Part shown: in pieces, positions 9,998 through 20,162 of the stretch
Layout of the letters: the number at the start of each line of letters is the position of its first letter
Numbering within the stretch: the stretch's first letter is position 1
From: Hyphomonadaceae bacterium
GTDB lineage: Bacteria; Pseudomonadota; Alphaproteobacteria; Caulobacterales; Hyphomonadaceae
Direction of reading: 5' to 3'
Length of the DNA stretch: 64,000 bases
NCBI GenBank assembly: GCA_024743315.1
Contig: JANSWU010000005.1
Location: forward strand, 186,001-250,000
Notes under the pieces: generated by a model
What the model saw: the letters and a program-made list of their open reading frames with translations, nothing else
What the model was told of the DNA's origin: nothing
Database searches by the model: none
Program-made: the position numbers and the translations under genes

Positions 9998-10396
9998 GTG
10001 ATGCGCACAACCCCAATCTGAAAAATTTTTTTGGAAGCTTATCAGAAGGGGGAGAAATCCACCCTCGATCCCCCCACCCGATCTAAACTGTGTGTCGGAA
10101 ATGGGGCAGACGGACAATTTTTATGTCTTCACCCCGCCCGTCCCAAATGAATTTCGGTTTAGATTGCAAGGGCCCGTAGAAAAAACTGTTCTCGGCGCGC
10201 TCGGCCTTAAGAGAGTTTTACGACTTTGCTGCAAAATACGCAAAGATTGGATCGCACCGAAAGGTGAGAACGGGTCCGTTTGGTGGTGATAAATAAGCTG
10301 GTCTTGTGAGCAGCTGTCCAAGGACATCAAGCGATTCCGCTTTCACGTTTTGGGCCGATCCTGGAGACAGGACCCGCGAAACCGAGAGGACGCGCC
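9998..10396. other. gene-free stretch between receptor gene and ftsQ
   Basis: About 400 bases with no convincing gene. A GTG-initiated 65-codon frame (10092-10289) shows no domain, no good ribosome site and unusual composition, so I do not call it. A GANTC site (GATTC) is at 10333-10337. The stretch must hold the ftsQ leader, and GAGAGGA lies a few bases before the ftsQ ATG. No terminator or known riboswitch fold was recognised. Confidence 0.5.
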
Positions 10397-11218
10397 ATGC
10401 CACGGGCCAAAGGCAAAAAATCAGCGCCTGAACCAGATATCGTGATGGAGCGCACGCAGATTTCATCTGTGATTTTTGGCCTCGTCATGGTGGTCGCGCT
10501 GATCGTCGCCGGCGCGGCGATGCTTGGCGGCTCGCTCTCGCAAATGGGCAAACGCTGGGGCAGCGCCATGGACGGTGTCTCTCGCTCGGTCGGTTTGTCA
10601 GTTGGGACGGTTGAAGTGATTGGCCTTGAGCATGTGCCGGCCGTCGCGCGACAAGTTAAAACGGCCGCCATGATCGAGCCCGGTGAAAACATGTTTCGCG
10701 CCGATCCGCACCTTATCCGTCGCCGGGTTGAAGATACGCGCCTAGTTGCAAAAGTCCGGGTCTATCGATTGTGGCCGGACACTGTGATGATTTATGCCGA
10801 TGCCGCTGAACCGACTGCGCTTTGGAATGATGGTGAGCGCTGGACGGTTGTCGACAGTCTTGGGCGTTTGATGCCGAAAGCCCGGCCAAGCGATCATCTT
10901 GATCTTGTGAAATCCATCGGGGCCGGTGGTCCGGAAGCGGTGCCAGCGCGGGAGAAAGTCTTCGCGCTGGCACCGGATCTGCGCGAGCATACTGATCATG
11001 CCAGGCGCGTGGCCGGACGCCGTTGGGATCTGGTCCTGAAATCCGGCGCGATTGTAAAACTGCCGACAGATGAAAGCCTGTCCGCCAGTCTATCGACGTT
11101 TTCCAGCTTGAACAGATCGGCAGACCTTGCTCTGCGCCCGCTCAGCATCATCGATTTGCGCATCGCAGGCCGCGTGTTCTTGACCCCATCGATTTCACCG
11201 CAAGGAGGTGCAGCCTAA
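10397..11218 (+). CDS. ftsQ: FtsQ, divisome protein with POTRA domain
   Basis: Bitopic inner-membrane divisome protein that links early and late division proteins. The 273-aa product has a cytoplasmic charged N-terminus, one membrane segment (about 24-46), then a POTRA domain opening at VGTVEVIGLEHV (about 69-80) and an FtsQ-type beta domain (RVYRLWPDTVMIYADAAEPT, then VVDSLGRLM). The ATG at 10397 follows GAGAGGA. Its TAA shares one base with the ftsA ATG (TAATG at 11216-11220), which suggests translational coupling. ddl, which often precedes ftsQ in this class, is absent. Confidence 0.93.
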   Translation: MPRAKGKKSAPEPDIVMERTQISSVIFGLVMVVALIVAGAAMLGGSLSQMGKRWGSAMDGVSRSVGLSVGTVEVIGLEHVPAVARQVKTAAMIEPGENMFRADPHLIRRRVEDTRLVAKVRVYRLWPDTVMIYADAAEPTALWNDGERWTVVDSLGRLMPKARPSDHLDLVKSIGAGGPEAVPAREKVFALAPDLREHTDHARRVAGRRWDLVLKSGAIVKLPTDESLSASLSTFSSLNRSADLALRPLSIIDLRIAGRVFLTPSISPQGGAA

Positions 11219-12513
11219 TGGCGACCAGCGAGCATCGACTGAAACCCCGGCATGTCGGCAAAGCCGGTACCGTCATGGCGGCGCTCGACATTGGCTGTTC
11301 CAAAATTGCCTGTTTGATCGGCCGCGTCGACCCAGGCAGCCGTGCCGGGTTTGCTTTTATGGGCGGCGGGCGTCAGCAAAGCCGCGGCTTTACCGGGGGA
11401 GCGATCACAGACATTGAGGCGCTCGAGCGCTCAATCCGCTTGGCCGTCGAAGATGCCGAGCGCGAGGCTGGAGAGCGAATTGAAAAAGTTATTCTCGGGA
11501 TTACCGGGCCAAAAGTAGATAGCCAGTTGGCGGAAGCTGAAATTGAGCTCGGTCAGCGTGAGATTAGCAGCCGCGATGTCCAGAAAGTCTGGGCGCAAGC
11601 GCTCAGCAAAGTCGTCCCAAAAGAGCGTGAATTGCTTGGGGCCTATCCGGTCATGTACGGCGTCGATGATCAAGATGATATTCGCGATCCGGTCGGCATG
11701 ATTGGCGATCGCATTCGCGTTTTGTTGAATGTCGTTACGGCGCCAAAGTCGCTGGTCAAGAATCTCAAGGAATGCGTACAGCGCGCGCATCTCGGGATCG
11801 AACGGATCGTTCCGTCTGCTCTGGCCAGCGGGGCCGGAACCCTGATCGAAGATGAGATCGAGAATGGCGCGGTCTGTATCGATTTCGGCGGCGGTGTGAC
11901 TTCGGTCTCTGTGTTCATGAACGGGGCCCCAGCCTGGCTCGACCTGGTCAAGGTGGGCGGGGCGCGGGTGACCGCAGATATCGCCCAGGGCATTGGCACG
12001 ACCTTCGCCGCAGCTGAACGATTGAAGGTGCTGAATGGCACAGCAGACACAAACGGTCCCGGCATGGCCGAGCGAATTGAAGCGCCGCGCCTCGGCGATG
12101 ATGGCCGTCTCAAAGCCAGCCGGATGACGCGCGGCGAACTCGCTCTGATGATCGCGCCGCGAATCGAAGAACTGTTTGAAATGGTGCAAGCCCACCTGAC
12201 CGCGAGCCCTTTGCGTCCAATTCTACCGAGACGGACCGTTCTCACGGGCGGTGCGAGTCAATTGGCCGGCGTCCGCGACCTCGCAGCTTCAGTGTTAAAA
12301 CAACCGGTTAGAATGGGCCGCCCAATCGACGCTGATGTTTTAGGTGAGAATTATGGGAATCCAGCCTTTTCCACAGCAGCAGGTCTGATAAGCTACGAAT
12401 TGAAGGGATTTGCCGACGCATCACGGGCTGGGCATGCGGCGGCGCTGGCCGGAGGAGAATCCGGGCGTGGAGTGTTTGCCAAGGTCTTAATCTGGATCCG
12501 CGAAAATTTTTGA
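11218..12513 (+). CDS. ftsA: FtsA, actin-like FtsZ membrane tether
   Basis: Actin-fold ATPase that anchors FtsZ to the membrane. The 431-aa product shows the phosphate-1 motif ALDIGCSKIACLIG (about 22-35), the 1C-subdomain region with GFTGGAITDIEAL (about 59-71), phosphate-2 CIDFGGGVTSVSVF (about 220), and LTGGASQL for the adenosine site. The C-terminus VFAKVLIWIRENF fits the amphipathic membrane-targeting helix. The start overlaps the ftsQ stop by one base, so the two are translated together. ftsZ follows after 98 bases. Confidence 0.96.
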   Translation: MATSEHRLKPRHVGKAGTVMAALDIGCSKIACLIGRVDPGSRAGFAFMGGGRQQSRGFTGGAITDIEALERSIRLAVEDAEREAGERIEKVILGITGPKVDSQLAEAEIELGQREISSRDVQKVWAQALSKVVPKERELLGAYPVMYGVDDQDDIRDPVGMIGDRIRVLLNVVTAPKSLVKNLKECVQRAHLGIERIVPSALASGAGTLIEDEIENGAVCIDFGGGVTSVSVFMNGAPAWLDLVKVGGARVTADIAQGIGTTFAAAERLKVLNGTADTNGPGMAERIEAPRLGDDGRLKASRMTRGELALMIAPRIEELFEMVQAHLTASPLRPILPRRTVLTGGASQLAGVRDLAASVLKQPVRMGRPIDADVLGENYGNPAFSTAAGLISYELKGFADASRAGHAAALAGGESGRGVFAKVLIWIRENF

Positions 12514-12533
12514 GCGAGATGACAGTCACTTAA

Positions 12534-12538
12534 GAGTC
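12534..12538. promoter_or_regulatory. GANTC methylation site upstream of ftsZ
   Basis: GAGTC about 75 bases before the ftsZ start. In Caulobacter-type alphaproteobacteria CcrM methylates GANTC and methylation with GcrA controls ftsZ transcription. Only the pentamer is seen here; comparable sites lie at 10333-10337 (before ftsQ) and 14046-14050 (before lpxC). A single pentamer is weak evidence of regulation. Confidence 0.35.
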
Positions 12539-12611
12539 TTTTAGGCCAAGCCGTTCATTCTGCTCCCAGAAACAACTTTGGCGCGTAGACTACAAAGATC
12601 GGGAATAGGGC

Positions 12612-13955
12612 ATGACTAAAGAACTCAAACCACGAATAGTCGTCATCGGCGTTGGTGGTGCAGGTGGCAACGCCGTCGACAATATGATCGAGGCCAACCT
12701 CCAAGGCGTGGAGTTCTATGTCGCCAATACCGACGCGCAGGCGATGCGTCGCTCCAAGACCGAAAACCGCATCCAGCTCGGCCTCGAAACCACGTCGGGT
12801 CTCGGCGCCGGCGCCCGCCCGGAAGTCGGTGAAGCGTCTGCCGAAGAATCGATGCCGGAAATTCTTGAAGCTCTGGAAGACGCCCACATGGTATTTGTCG
12901 CCGCGGGCATGGGCGGCGGCACTGGGACTGGGGCGGCCCCGGTCATTGCCAAGGCTGCGCATGATAAAGGCATTCTGACCATTGGTGTGGTCACCAAGCC
13001 GTTCGGCTTTGAAGGCGCGCACCGGATGAAAACCGCCGAGGGCGGCCTGTCGCGTATGAAGGATGTCGTCGACACCCTGATTGTTGTTCCGAACCAGAAC
13101 CTGTTCCGGATCGCGAATGAGCGCACCACATTCGCCGAAGCCTTCCGCATGGCCGATGATGTGCTCTATTCCGGCGTGCGCGGGATTACCGATTTGATGA
13201 TCATGCCCGGTCTGATCAATCTCGATTTTGCCGACGTCCGGACGATCATGAAAGGCATGGGCACCGCCATGATGGGCATGGGCGAAGGCGAAGGCGAAGG
13301 CCGCGCCCTGGAAGCGGCCCGGTCCGCGATCGATAATCCGCTGCTGGATGATGTCTCGATGCGCGGTGCCAAAGGGGTGCTGATCAACATCACAGGCGGC
13401 TATGACATGACGCTGTTTGAGCTCGATGAAGCGGCCAATGAAATCCGCCGCGAAGTCGACGCGGACGCCAATATCATTCTCGGCTCGACTTTCGATCCTG
13501 AACTCGAGGGCCGCGTGCGCGTCTCTGTGGTCGCCGCCGGCGTCAGCATTCAGGATGTCGCGGTCGCGCTGGCCCCAACAGTTGAGGCGCCAGCGGAGAC
13601 TCCGGTCGTTGTCACCACTGCGCCAACACCAAACCCGACGCCGTCAATTGAAACCCCGGAAGTGGATCAACGCCCCGACTTTAACGGACGGCCACTGCCC
13701 GCCGCGCATGTGGAAGGCCAACACGGCACTGACACTGTGTCCGCAGATGCCGCGTTCTCAAAACCGGTTTCGGATAGCCCGGCCGGTTTCTCGAACCTGT
13801 TCGGATGGCGCCGTGAAGATACGATCAGCGACAATGATTCCGAGCGCGAAGAAGAAGCCATTGTCTCGAGCCCGGACGATCATCCGAAGCCAGCCGCGTT
13901 CGACGATGAAGACCTTGAAATCCCGGCCTTTTTGCGTCGCTCTGCCAATAATTAG
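12612..13955 (+). CDS. ftsZ: FtsZ, tubulin-like division GTPase
   Basis: Polymerising GTPase that forms the division ring. The 447-aa protein has [14 protein letters not shown] (about 16-29), NTDAQAM, the tubulin signature [10 protein letters not shown] (about 101-110), and the T7-loop region with [11 protein letters not shown]. Residues from about 325 form a proline- and acid-rich linker, longer than in E. coli and usual in alphaproteobacteria. The conserved C-terminal peptide LEIPAFLRR near the end binds FtsA and other partners. The ATG at 12612 follows GGGAATAGGGC. A strong Rho-independent terminator follows at 13979. Confidence 0.98.
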   Translation: MTKELKPRIVVIGVGGAGGNAVDNMIEANLQGVEFYVANTDAQAMRRSKTENRIQLGLETTSGLGAGARPEVGEASAEESMPEILEALEDAHMVFVAAGMGGGTGTGAAPVIAKAAHDKGILTIGVVTKPFGFEGAHRMKTAEGGLSRMKDVVDTLIVVPNQNLFRIANERTTFAEAFRMADDVLYSGVRGITDLMIMPGLINLDFADVRTIMKGMGTAMMGMGEGEGEGRALEAARSAIDNPLLDDVSMRGAKGVLINITGGYDMTLFELDEAANEIRREVDADANIILGSTFDPELEGRVRVSVVAAGVSIQDVAVALAPTVEAPAETPVVVTTAPTPNPTPSIETPEVDQRPDFNGRPLPAAHVEGQHGTDTVSADAAFSKPVSDSPAGFSNLFGWRREDTISDNDSEREEEAIVSSPDDHPKPAAFDDEDLEIPAFLRRSANN

Positions 13956-13978
13956 AGCTTAAATATTTGTCATGCTGA

Positions 13979-14007
13979 GCCGTCCGCCCCCGGACGGCTT
14001 TGCTTTT
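13979..14007 (+). terminator. Rho-independent terminator after ftsZ
   Basis: Perfect 8-bp GC-rich stem GCCGTCCG/CGGACGGC with a CCCC loop, followed by TTTGCTTTT. It lies 24 bases past the ftsZ stop and separates ftsZ from lpxC, so lpxC should have its own promoter in 14008-14093. Confidence 0.9.
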
Positions 14008-14093
14008 GCCGGAACTGCAACATTACGCAATAATGCTTGTGTTGAGATTCAGCGCTCAACCAGTGTTTATGCGGGTCTACAGGGAGAGTAGGC

Positions 14094-15011
14094 TTGGGAC
14101 AGGTAGAGTATCAAACCACACTGAAGACGATTGTGATCTGCGCCGGGATTGGCGTGCACTCAGGTGCGCGTGCCCGCATGGTCATCAAACCGGCAGCTGC
14201 GAACACTGGAATTCGGTTCCGCCGGACCGATCTGGAGACGCAAAGCGATATTCTGGCGCGCGGTGATCATGTCACCGAAGTCCAGCTTGGCACCACGCTG
14301 ACCAATGAAGACGGCGCGAGTGTTGCCACGGTTGAGCACTTTCTGGCCGCCTGTGCCGGCATGGGGCTCGACAATCTCCTGATCGAAATTGATGGCCCTG
14401 AAGTGCCGATCATGGATGGCTCATCAGCCGTGTTCTGTGAATTGTTCCATAATGCCGGCCTGAAAACCCAATCGGCCTTGCGTCGCCGGATTCGCATTCT
14501 CGACACGCTTGAAGTGCGGGATGGGGTCAAATGGGCCCGCCTCAGCCCGTCCAAGGACAATGTCCTGACCCTGAACGCCAAGATCGAGTTTGAGACCAAA
14601 GCGATCGGAACGCAGCAAATGGCCATGCGCCTGATGCCTGGCCTGTTCGCACGCGATATCGCATTTGCTCGAACCTTCGGCTTTGCCCGGGACGTTGAAA
14701 CGCTGAAAGCGATGGGCCTCGCGCGCGGTGGATCGCTCGACAATGCCGTGGTCATTGATGGCGACGAGATCATCAATCCAGAAGGCCTGCGCAGCGATGA
14801 CGAATTCATCCGTCACAAATTGCTCGATGCCGTCGGGGACCTGATGCTGGCCGGCGCTCCGATTGCCGGGCAGTATGAAGCCCGTCAGCCAGGACACGCG
14901 ATGAATAATAAGCTCGTGCGCGCCCTCCTGGAGCAGCCAGACGCCTGGTGTTGGGAAACAGATGCGGACGAAGTGAGCAGCGTTGCGGTGCGGGCCAGCG
15001 TTTCCGCTTAG
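14094..15011 (+). CDS. lpxC: LpxC, UDP-3-O-acyl-GlcNAc deacetylase
   Basis: Zinc deacetylase that catalyses the committed step of lipid A synthesis. The 305-aa product is of family length. Zinc ligands fit His82 in VEHFLAA, and His241 and Asp245 in RHKLLDAVGD; the catalytic His268 is in PGHAMNN. The uridine-side motif MDGSSAVF is near 108. The start is TTG at 14094, the codon with a good ribosome site (AGGGAGAG, about 8 bases upstream). A rare start codon may limit expression, which is plausible for a tightly controlled enzyme. It converges on the ELM1-like gene with a four-base stop overlap. Confidence 0.96.
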   Translation: MGQVEYQTTLKTIVICAGIGVHSGARARMVIKPAAANTGIRFRRTDLETQSDILARGDHVTEVQLGTTLTNEDGASVATVEHFLAACAGMGLDNLLIEIDGPEVPIMDGSSAVFCELFHNAGLKTQSALRRRIRILDTLEVRDGVKWARLSPSKDNVLTLNAKIEFETKAIGTQQMAMRLMPGLFARDIAFARTFGFARDVETLKAMGLARGGSLDNAVVIDGDEIINPEGLRSDDEFIRHKLLDAVGDLMLAGAPIAGQYEARQPGHAMNNKLVRALLEQPDAWCWETDADEVSSVAVRASVSA

Positions 15012-16093
15012 AGCCAGTTCGGTGCCGTTGTCTTTGTCGGATCTATCACGCTCAATTCGGGCTGCGGATAACGTTCCAGCAACCGCTCAATAATCCGGTC
15101 AGCGACCCGCCCCGCTTCGCGCAGAGGTTCGTAATCCCAGCTGTCTAACCTGCCCTCAAACCAACGCGCACAACCTCGATCGATGAGGCTCTCGTGCAAG
15201 CGCTCAAATTTTGGCGCCGTCCCTTTCAATCTCGCAATATGGATGGGGAGCCCGTGCCAGGCGGCGTCTGAGAGCATATTGGCGCTGTCTTCGGTGACAA
15301 TCGCAACATCGGAATAAATTAACCAGGCGAGGTAGGGGTTGGGGCCATCTTGTTCATTCGCCCAGAAATGCGCGCCGATCCGATCGGCCAGTTGGCGCAT
15401 ATCGCTGGCAATCGCCAGCGGGGTTCGACGCGAGCAGGTGATCCGCAACCGCCAGCCTTGGCTTGCGAGTGATTCAAAGTGCTGAGCAAGCTCGCTCGAC
15501 GTCGCCCGCGTGAACGTATGGGCTTTGGAATTACCGCCCAAGACAATGATTGCTGATTTCCCATTCTCGTCCGCGAGATCGGCAAAAGACTGTCCCGCCT
15601 CTTCGATCGCTTCTTCGGAAAAATGCGTTGGCGATCCAGTGGTGCGAATGACATTTGGTCCGTCCAGGACGTCATGCTCAGGCACGACCACCAGATCGAA
15701 CTTGGCCGGATCGGTCTTTGGGTCGAGAATTTGGACCGTCAGCGTTTTTTTGCCACTCCAGCCGCGCACATTTGCTGTATACGGCGCGCTGCGGCGTCCA
15801 GCGGCGACCCATAGCGTCGGCCAGGGACTGATGAGTTGCGCGCGCTGCGCCTTTGGAAGGGCCAGTTGCGGTAGCGGCCAATCAGCGCCCGGCAGCCAAG
15901 TCCAGGGCGCGCGAGGCGTCAGGGTCAACGGGTCGGCCCGGTGACCTTGACCGACAATATGACCGATCTGCAGCCAGCGCTGTGTCTCCGACAGAGCCGA
16001 GATGACGGCGCGCACTTGAGCCGCATTTCCGGCCCGGCCATCGCTGACCGCCCAAATCGAAGGGCCAAGAGAGGTTTGAGGCGACTCCATCAT
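15008..16093 (-). CDS. mitochondrial fission ELM1-like family protein
   Basis: A 361-aa cytoplasmic-looking protein of the family named after plant ELM1 and common in alphaproteobacteria. Family features seen are IWAVSDGRAGNAAQV near the N-terminus, the PWTWLPGADWP segment, TGSPTHFS, the IIVLGGNSKAHTF segment and the C-terminal TEDSANMLSDAAWHGLPIHI, laid out like a GT-B glycosyltransferase fold. Bacterial function is not settled; a nucleotide-sugar transferase role is an inference from fold. Two in-frame ATGs at 16093 and 16090 are equally possible starts. The gene overlaps lpxC by four bases at the stop codons. Confidence 0.8.
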   Translation of the reverse strand: MMESPQTSLGPSIWAVSDGRAGNAAQVRAVISALSETQRWLQIGHIVGQGHRADPLTLTPRAPWTWLPGADWPLPQLALPKAQRAQLISPWPTLWVAAGRRSAPYTANVRGWSGKKTLTVQILDPKTDPAKFDLVVVPEHDVLDGPNVIRTTGSPTHFSEEAIEEAGQSFADLADENGKSAIIVLGGNSKAHTFTRATSSELAQHFESLASQGWRLRITCSRRTPLAIASDMRQLADRIGAHFWANEQDGPNPYLAWLIYSDVAIVTEDSANMLSDAAWHGLPIHIARLKGTAPKFERLHESLIDRGCARWFEGRLDSWDYEPLREAGRVADRIIERLLERYPQPELSVIDPTKTTAPNWL

Positions 16094-16139
16094 CAATGCC
16101 GTGCCAGAATTCGCCTCTCAGTTGAAACTAAAAAGGCTG

Positions 16140-16613
16140 CTAGAGGTATTTTACTTCCGCGATTTCGTAGACGCGCGCCCCACCCGGGGCCGCCACTTCC
16201 GCCTCATCGCCTTCGCCTTTGCCGATCAGGGCCCGGGCGATCGGGGACGTATTCGAGACTTTGCCTTTGGCGATATCGGCCTCGTCTTCGCCAACAATCT
16301 GGTAGGTTGCCTCGTCCTCAGTATCGACATCGATAATTGTGACCGTTGCCCCAAACACGATTTTGTCGCCTTTGACCTTGGACAGATCGATCACGTCAGC
16401 GCGCGAAAGCTTGTCTTCCAACTCAACGATACGACCTTCAATAAAGGACTGTTTTTCCTTGGCGGCATGATATTCTGCGTTCTCGGACAAGTCGCCGTGT
16501 TCCCGTGCTTCAGCAATCGCTTGAATGATTGCCGGGCGTTCAACTGACTTCAAATTTTTCAATTCTGCGTCGAGGGCCGCATAGCCCCCGGCGGTCATAG
16601 GTGTACGTTGCAT
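16140..16613 (-). CDS. greA: GreA, transcript cleavage factor
   Basis: Binds the RNA polymerase secondary channel and stimulates cleavage of backtracked RNA. The 157-aa protein has the N-terminal coiled-coil hairpin with the acidic tip Asp41 and Glu44 in [17 protein letters not shown], followed by the FKBP-like C-terminal domain ([30 protein letters not shown]). It lies 104 bases downstream of carB, a pairing common in alphaproteobacteria. The gap holds a 7-bp hairpin (16653-16670) without a T tract, which I do not call a terminator. Confidence 0.96.
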   Translation of the reverse strand: MQRTPMTAGGYAALDAELKNLKSVERPAIIQAIAEAREHGDLSENAEYHAAKEKQSFIEGRIVELEDKLSRADVIDLSKVKGDKIVFGATVTIIDVDTEDEATYQIVGEDEADIAKGKVSNTSPIARALIGKGEGDEAEVAAPGGARVYEIAEVKYL

Positions 16614-16717
16614 GAGTTAGTACCGTTCTTAGGTTCTTACGCCTTGTATTGTTCAGACGTCAGCGTCTGATCAAACAGCCAGCCGGTCAAGTAGTGTATA
16701 ATGCCTGGATTCGCAAG

Positions 16718-19700
16718 TTATGCTTTTTGTAAGGCCCGCACCGACAATGATTTTTCGCGTATCGCGCGAATGGCTTTCACCGCGGCGAGCGAGGCCGAAA
16801 GCGTCGTGAAATAGGGGATCTTCTGGATCAGCGCGGTGCGGCGAATGGATTTCGAATCCTTGCGCGATTGCGCGCCTTCGGTCGTGTTCAGCACCAGGGC
16901 GATCTCGCCGTTGAGGATCGCGTCTTCAATGTTCGGTTTGCCTTCCAGGACCTTTTTCACCAGTCGGGTTTCAACGCCCTCACGGCCAAGAAAGTCTGCG
17001 GTCCCCGCGGTTGCGACAATGTCAAAGCCCATTTCGATCAGGCTCCTGGCGGCGTCGACAATGCCCGGTTTGTCATCTTCGCGCAGGGAAATGAAGGCGG
17101 TGCCACGGGTCGGCAAGGTCACACCCGCACCAATCTGAGCTTTCAGGAAGGCTGTGCCGAAATCATCATCCCAGCCCATTACTTCGCCGGTTGAACGCAT
17201 TTCCGGGCCGAGAATCGGGTCGACATTGGCGAATCGGGCAAACGGGAAGACCGCTTCCTTCACTGCGATACGATTGGCTTCGGCATGGCGCAGGTCAAAG
17301 TCGGGCAGAGACTTGCCGCCCATCAATTTGGCAGCGATGCTGGCAATCGGCGCGCCGACCGCTTTGGCGACGAAGGGCACGGTCCGACTGGCACGCGGAT
17401 TGGCTTCAAGAACATAGATATTGTCGTCTTTGACGGCATATTGAATGTTGATCAGGCCGCTCACGTTCAGCGCCTTGGCCAGCGCAATCGTCTGTTCGCT
17501 GAGACGCCCCATAATGGCGGGCGACAGCGTATAAGGGGGCAGGGCGCAGGCACTGTCGCCAGAATGTACACCGGCTTCTTCAATATGCTCCATGATACCG
17601 GCCACATGCACGTTTTCGCCATCGCAAAGCGCATCAACATCAACCTCAATCGCATCCGACAAATAGCGGTCGAGGAAAAGCGAGCCGTCGCCGGCCACCG
17701 ATAGCGCATACCCGGCATATTCGCGCACATCCTCATCGGAATGGCAGATCCGCATCGCCGTGCCCGAAAGGACAAAAGACGGGCGAAGCATGACTGGATA
17801 GCCGAGCGCCTGGGCCTTTTCGAGCGTCTCTTCCAAAGAGCGCGCGGTGGCAGATGGCGGCTGTTGAATGCCGAGATTGGACAATAGCTTCGACCATTCC
17901 TTGCGATCTTCTGCGAGATCTATGCTGTCCGGACTGGTGCCGAGGATTGGAATGCCCGCCTGATTGAGCGGCTGGGCGAGTTTGAGTGGGGTTTGTCCAC
18001 CAAACTGCACGATGACGCCAGCAAGATCACCTTTGCTTTGTTCCTTGTGAATGATTTCGGAGACATGCTCTTCCGTCAGTGGTTCGAAATAGAGCCGGTC
18101 AGAGGTGTCATAATCGGTTGAGACGGTCTCTGGATTGCAGTTCACCATGACGCTCTCAATGCCAATCTCGTCCATGGCAAACGCGGCATGACAGCAGCAA
18201 TAATCAAACTCGATGCCTTGCCCGATGCGATTTGGACCGCCGCCGAGAATGATCGCTTTGCGACGGTCAGACGGATCGGCCTCACATTCTGCCATGTCCT
18301 GGCCAAAAGCTGGGTGTTCATAAGTGGAATAGAGATAAGGCGTCTTGGCCGCGAATTCGGCCGCGCAGGTGTCGATCCGCTTATAGACCGGGCGCACGTT
18401 CAGGGCATGGCGGGCCGCACGAACGTCCTGTTCGCTTTGACCGACAAGCTCGCCGATCCGGGCATCCGAGAAGCCCATGGCTTTGAGCTCGGTAAACGCG
18501 CGCGTTGTGGTCGGCAGGCCATCGCGTCGCAAATCCTCTTCGCGGGCCACGATCTGGGCGATCTGGCGCAAGAACCAGAGATCGATGCTGGTGATCGCAT
18601 GAACGTCTTCAACCGACAGCCCCATGCGGAAGCTTTGAGCCACCACGCGCAAGCGATCCGGGGTCTGTTTCGACAAGGCTTCACGCAAAGCACCTTCGCT
18701 TGAGAAAGTCAGTTCGTTGAGCCCGGTCAGGCCGGTTTCGAGCGAGCACAGGGCTTTTTGCAGGCTTTCCTGGAAATTACGGCCGATCGCCATAGCCTCT
18801 CCGACCGATTTCATCGCTGTGGTTAGGATCGGTTCGGCGCCTTCGAACTTCTCAAACGCAAAGCGCGGGATTTTGGTCACGACATAATCGATGGTCGGTT
18901 CAAACGAGGCCGGCGTGACGCCGGTAATGTCATTGTCGAGCTCGTCCAGCGTATAGCCGACGGCGAGCTTGGCGGCGATTTTGGCGATTGGGAACCCGGT
19001 CGCTTTTGAGGCGAGGGCGGACGAGCGTGAGACACGTGGGTTCATCTCGATGACGACCAGGCGTCCGTCATCTGGGTTGACCGCGAACTGGACATTCGAG
19101 CCCCCAGTCTCGACGCCAATCTCACGCAAAACCGCAAGCGAGGCATTGCGCATGACCTGATATTCGCGATCGGTCAGGGTCAGGGCCGGAGCGACGGTGA
19201 TCGAGTCGCCCGTATGCACACCCATCGGATCAATATTCTCAATCGCGCAGATGATGATGGCGTTGTCGGCTTTGTCGCGCACCACCTCCATCTCATATTC
19301 TTTCCAGCCAAGCAGGCTTTCATCGACGAGGATTTGCGCGACGGGGGAGGCGGCAATCCCGGCCCGGCAAATCTGCTCATATTCGGCTTTATTATAGGCG
19401 ACGCCGCCGCCGGTGCCGCCAAGCGTGAAAGCGGGCCGGATAATCGCCGGCAAGCCGACATGATCGAGCACATCAAGCGCGTTCTTGAGCCCGGTGATGC
19501 GGTCATAGGACCCGTCTTCATTCTTTGGCGAGGAGACGATCTCGGCTTTCGGGTTTTCCAGGCCAATCCGGTCCATGGCTTCGCGGAACAGTTTGCGGTC
19601 TTCAGCCTTCTCGATCGCGTCGGCGCGCGCCCCGATCATTTCCACCCCATGCTTAGAAAGAACCCCCGCCTGTTCAAGGGCGAGGGCACAATTCAAAGCG

Positions 19701-19981
19701 GTCTGTCCGCCCATGGTCGGAAGCAGGGCGTCGGGCTTTTCGATCTCGATAATCTTCTCGACGAAATCCGGCGTGATCGGCTCAATATAGGTGGCGTCCG
19801 CCAGCCCGGGATCCGTCATGATGGTCGCTGGATTGGAATTGACCAGGATGACCCGATAGCCTTCATCCTTCAGGGCCTTGATCGCTTGCACGCCGGAATA
19901 ATCAAACTCACAGGCCTGGCCGATAATGATGGGTCCGGCACCGATAACGAGAATAGAGTGAATATCGGTGCGTTTTGGCAT
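16718..19981 (-). CDS. carB: CarB, carbamoyl-phosphate synthase large subunit
   Basis: Makes carbamoyl phosphate from bicarbonate, ammonia (from CarA) and two ATP for arginine and pyrimidine synthesis. From the ATG at 19981 the product is 1087 aa. It shows two homologous halves, each opening with a nucleotide-binding motif ([19 protein letters not shown] near residue 12; [17 protein letters not shown] in the second half) and each with an ATP-grasp domain ([23 protein letters not shown]). The C-terminal methylglyoxal-synthase-like domain includes ATAGTADFL and [17 protein letters not shown] precedes the start; upstream in-frame codons to 20098 lack similarity. carA is not in the window. Confidence 0.97.
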   Translation of the reverse strand: MPKRTDIHSILVIGAGPIIIGQACEFDYSGVQAIKALKDEGYRVILVNSNPATIMTDPGLADATYIEPITPDFVEKIIEIEKPDALLPTMGGQTALNCALALEQAGVLSKHGVEMIGARADAIEKAEDRKLFREAMDRIGLENPKAEIVSSPKNEDGSYDRITGLKNALDVLDHVGLPAIIRPAFTLGGTGGGVAYNKAEYEQICRAGIAASPVAQILVDESLLGWKEYEMEVVRDKADNAIIICAIENIDPMGVHTGDSITVAPALTLTDREYQVMRNASLAVLREIGVETGGSNVQFAVNPDDGRLVVIEMNPRVSRSSALASKATGFPIAKIAAKLAVGYTLDELDNDITGVTPASFEPTIDYVVTKIPRFAFEKFEGAEPILTTAMKSVGEAMAIGRNFQESLQKALCSLETGLTGLNELTFSSEGALREALSKQTPDRLRVVAQSFRMGLSVEDVHAITSIDLWFLRQIAQIVAREEDLRRDGLPTTTRAFTELKAMGFSDARIGELVGQSEQDVRAARHALNVRPVYKRIDTCAAEFAAKTPYLYSTYEHPAFGQDMAECEADPSDRRKAIILGGGPNRIGQGIEFDYCCCHAAFAMDEIGIESVMVNCNPETVSTDYDTSDRLYFEPLTEEHVSEIIHKEQSKGDLAGVIVQFGGQTPLKLAQPLNQAGIPILGTSPDSIDLAEDRKEWSKLLSNLGIQQPPSATARSLEETLEKAQALGYPVMLRPSFVLSGTAMRICHSDEDVREYAGYALSVAGDGSLFLDRYLSDAIEVDVDALCDGENVHVAGIMEHIEEAGVHSGDSACALPPYTLSPAIMGRLSEQTIALAKALNVSGLINIQYAVKDDNIYVLEANPRASRTVPFVAKAVGAPIASIAAKLMGGKSLPDFDLRHAEANRIAVKEAVFPFARFANVDPILGPEMRSTGEVMGWDDDFGTAFLKAQIGAGVTLPTRGTAFISLREDDKPGIVDAARSLIEMGFDIVATAGTADFLGREGVETRLVKKVLEGKPNIEDAILNGEIALVLNTTEGAQSRKDSKSIRRTALIQKIPYFTTLSASLAAVKAIRAIREKSLSVRALQKA

Positions 19982-20096
19982 CTCGGCGTCCTTCTTTTTC
20001 TGCGCTGCTTTGAGGCACGCGCAAACGGCTGCCCTATAGCGGGGAGTCGGGGCGGCGGGCAAGGGAAAAAGCGCGGCGATTGCGGGCCAATTGGCC

Positions 20097-20130
20097 AAAA
20101 TGAAAACAAGCCGCCCAAATGGACGGCTTG
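20097..20130 (-). terminator. Rho-independent terminator after second receptor gene
   Basis: Read on the minus strand: CAAGCCGTCC, loop ATTT, GGGCGGCTTG with one G-U pair, then TTTTCATTTT. It lies 33 bases past the stop of the receptor gene at 20163 and separates it from carB. Confidence 0.85.
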
Positions 20131-20162
20131 CTTCGGTTTCTTTTGGTATCAGATCTCAGCGG

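Noticed and set aside
10092-10289. GTG-initiated 65-codon frame between the receptor gene and ftsQ
   Set aside because: No domain, poor ribosome site and no conserved context; treated as non-coding.
16653-16670. Hairpin TCAGACG-CGTCTGA between carB and greA
   Set aside because: No T tract; not called as a terminator.
16697-16702. TATAAT on the plus strand between carB and greA
   Set aside because: No matching -35 and both neighbouring genes are on the minus strand.
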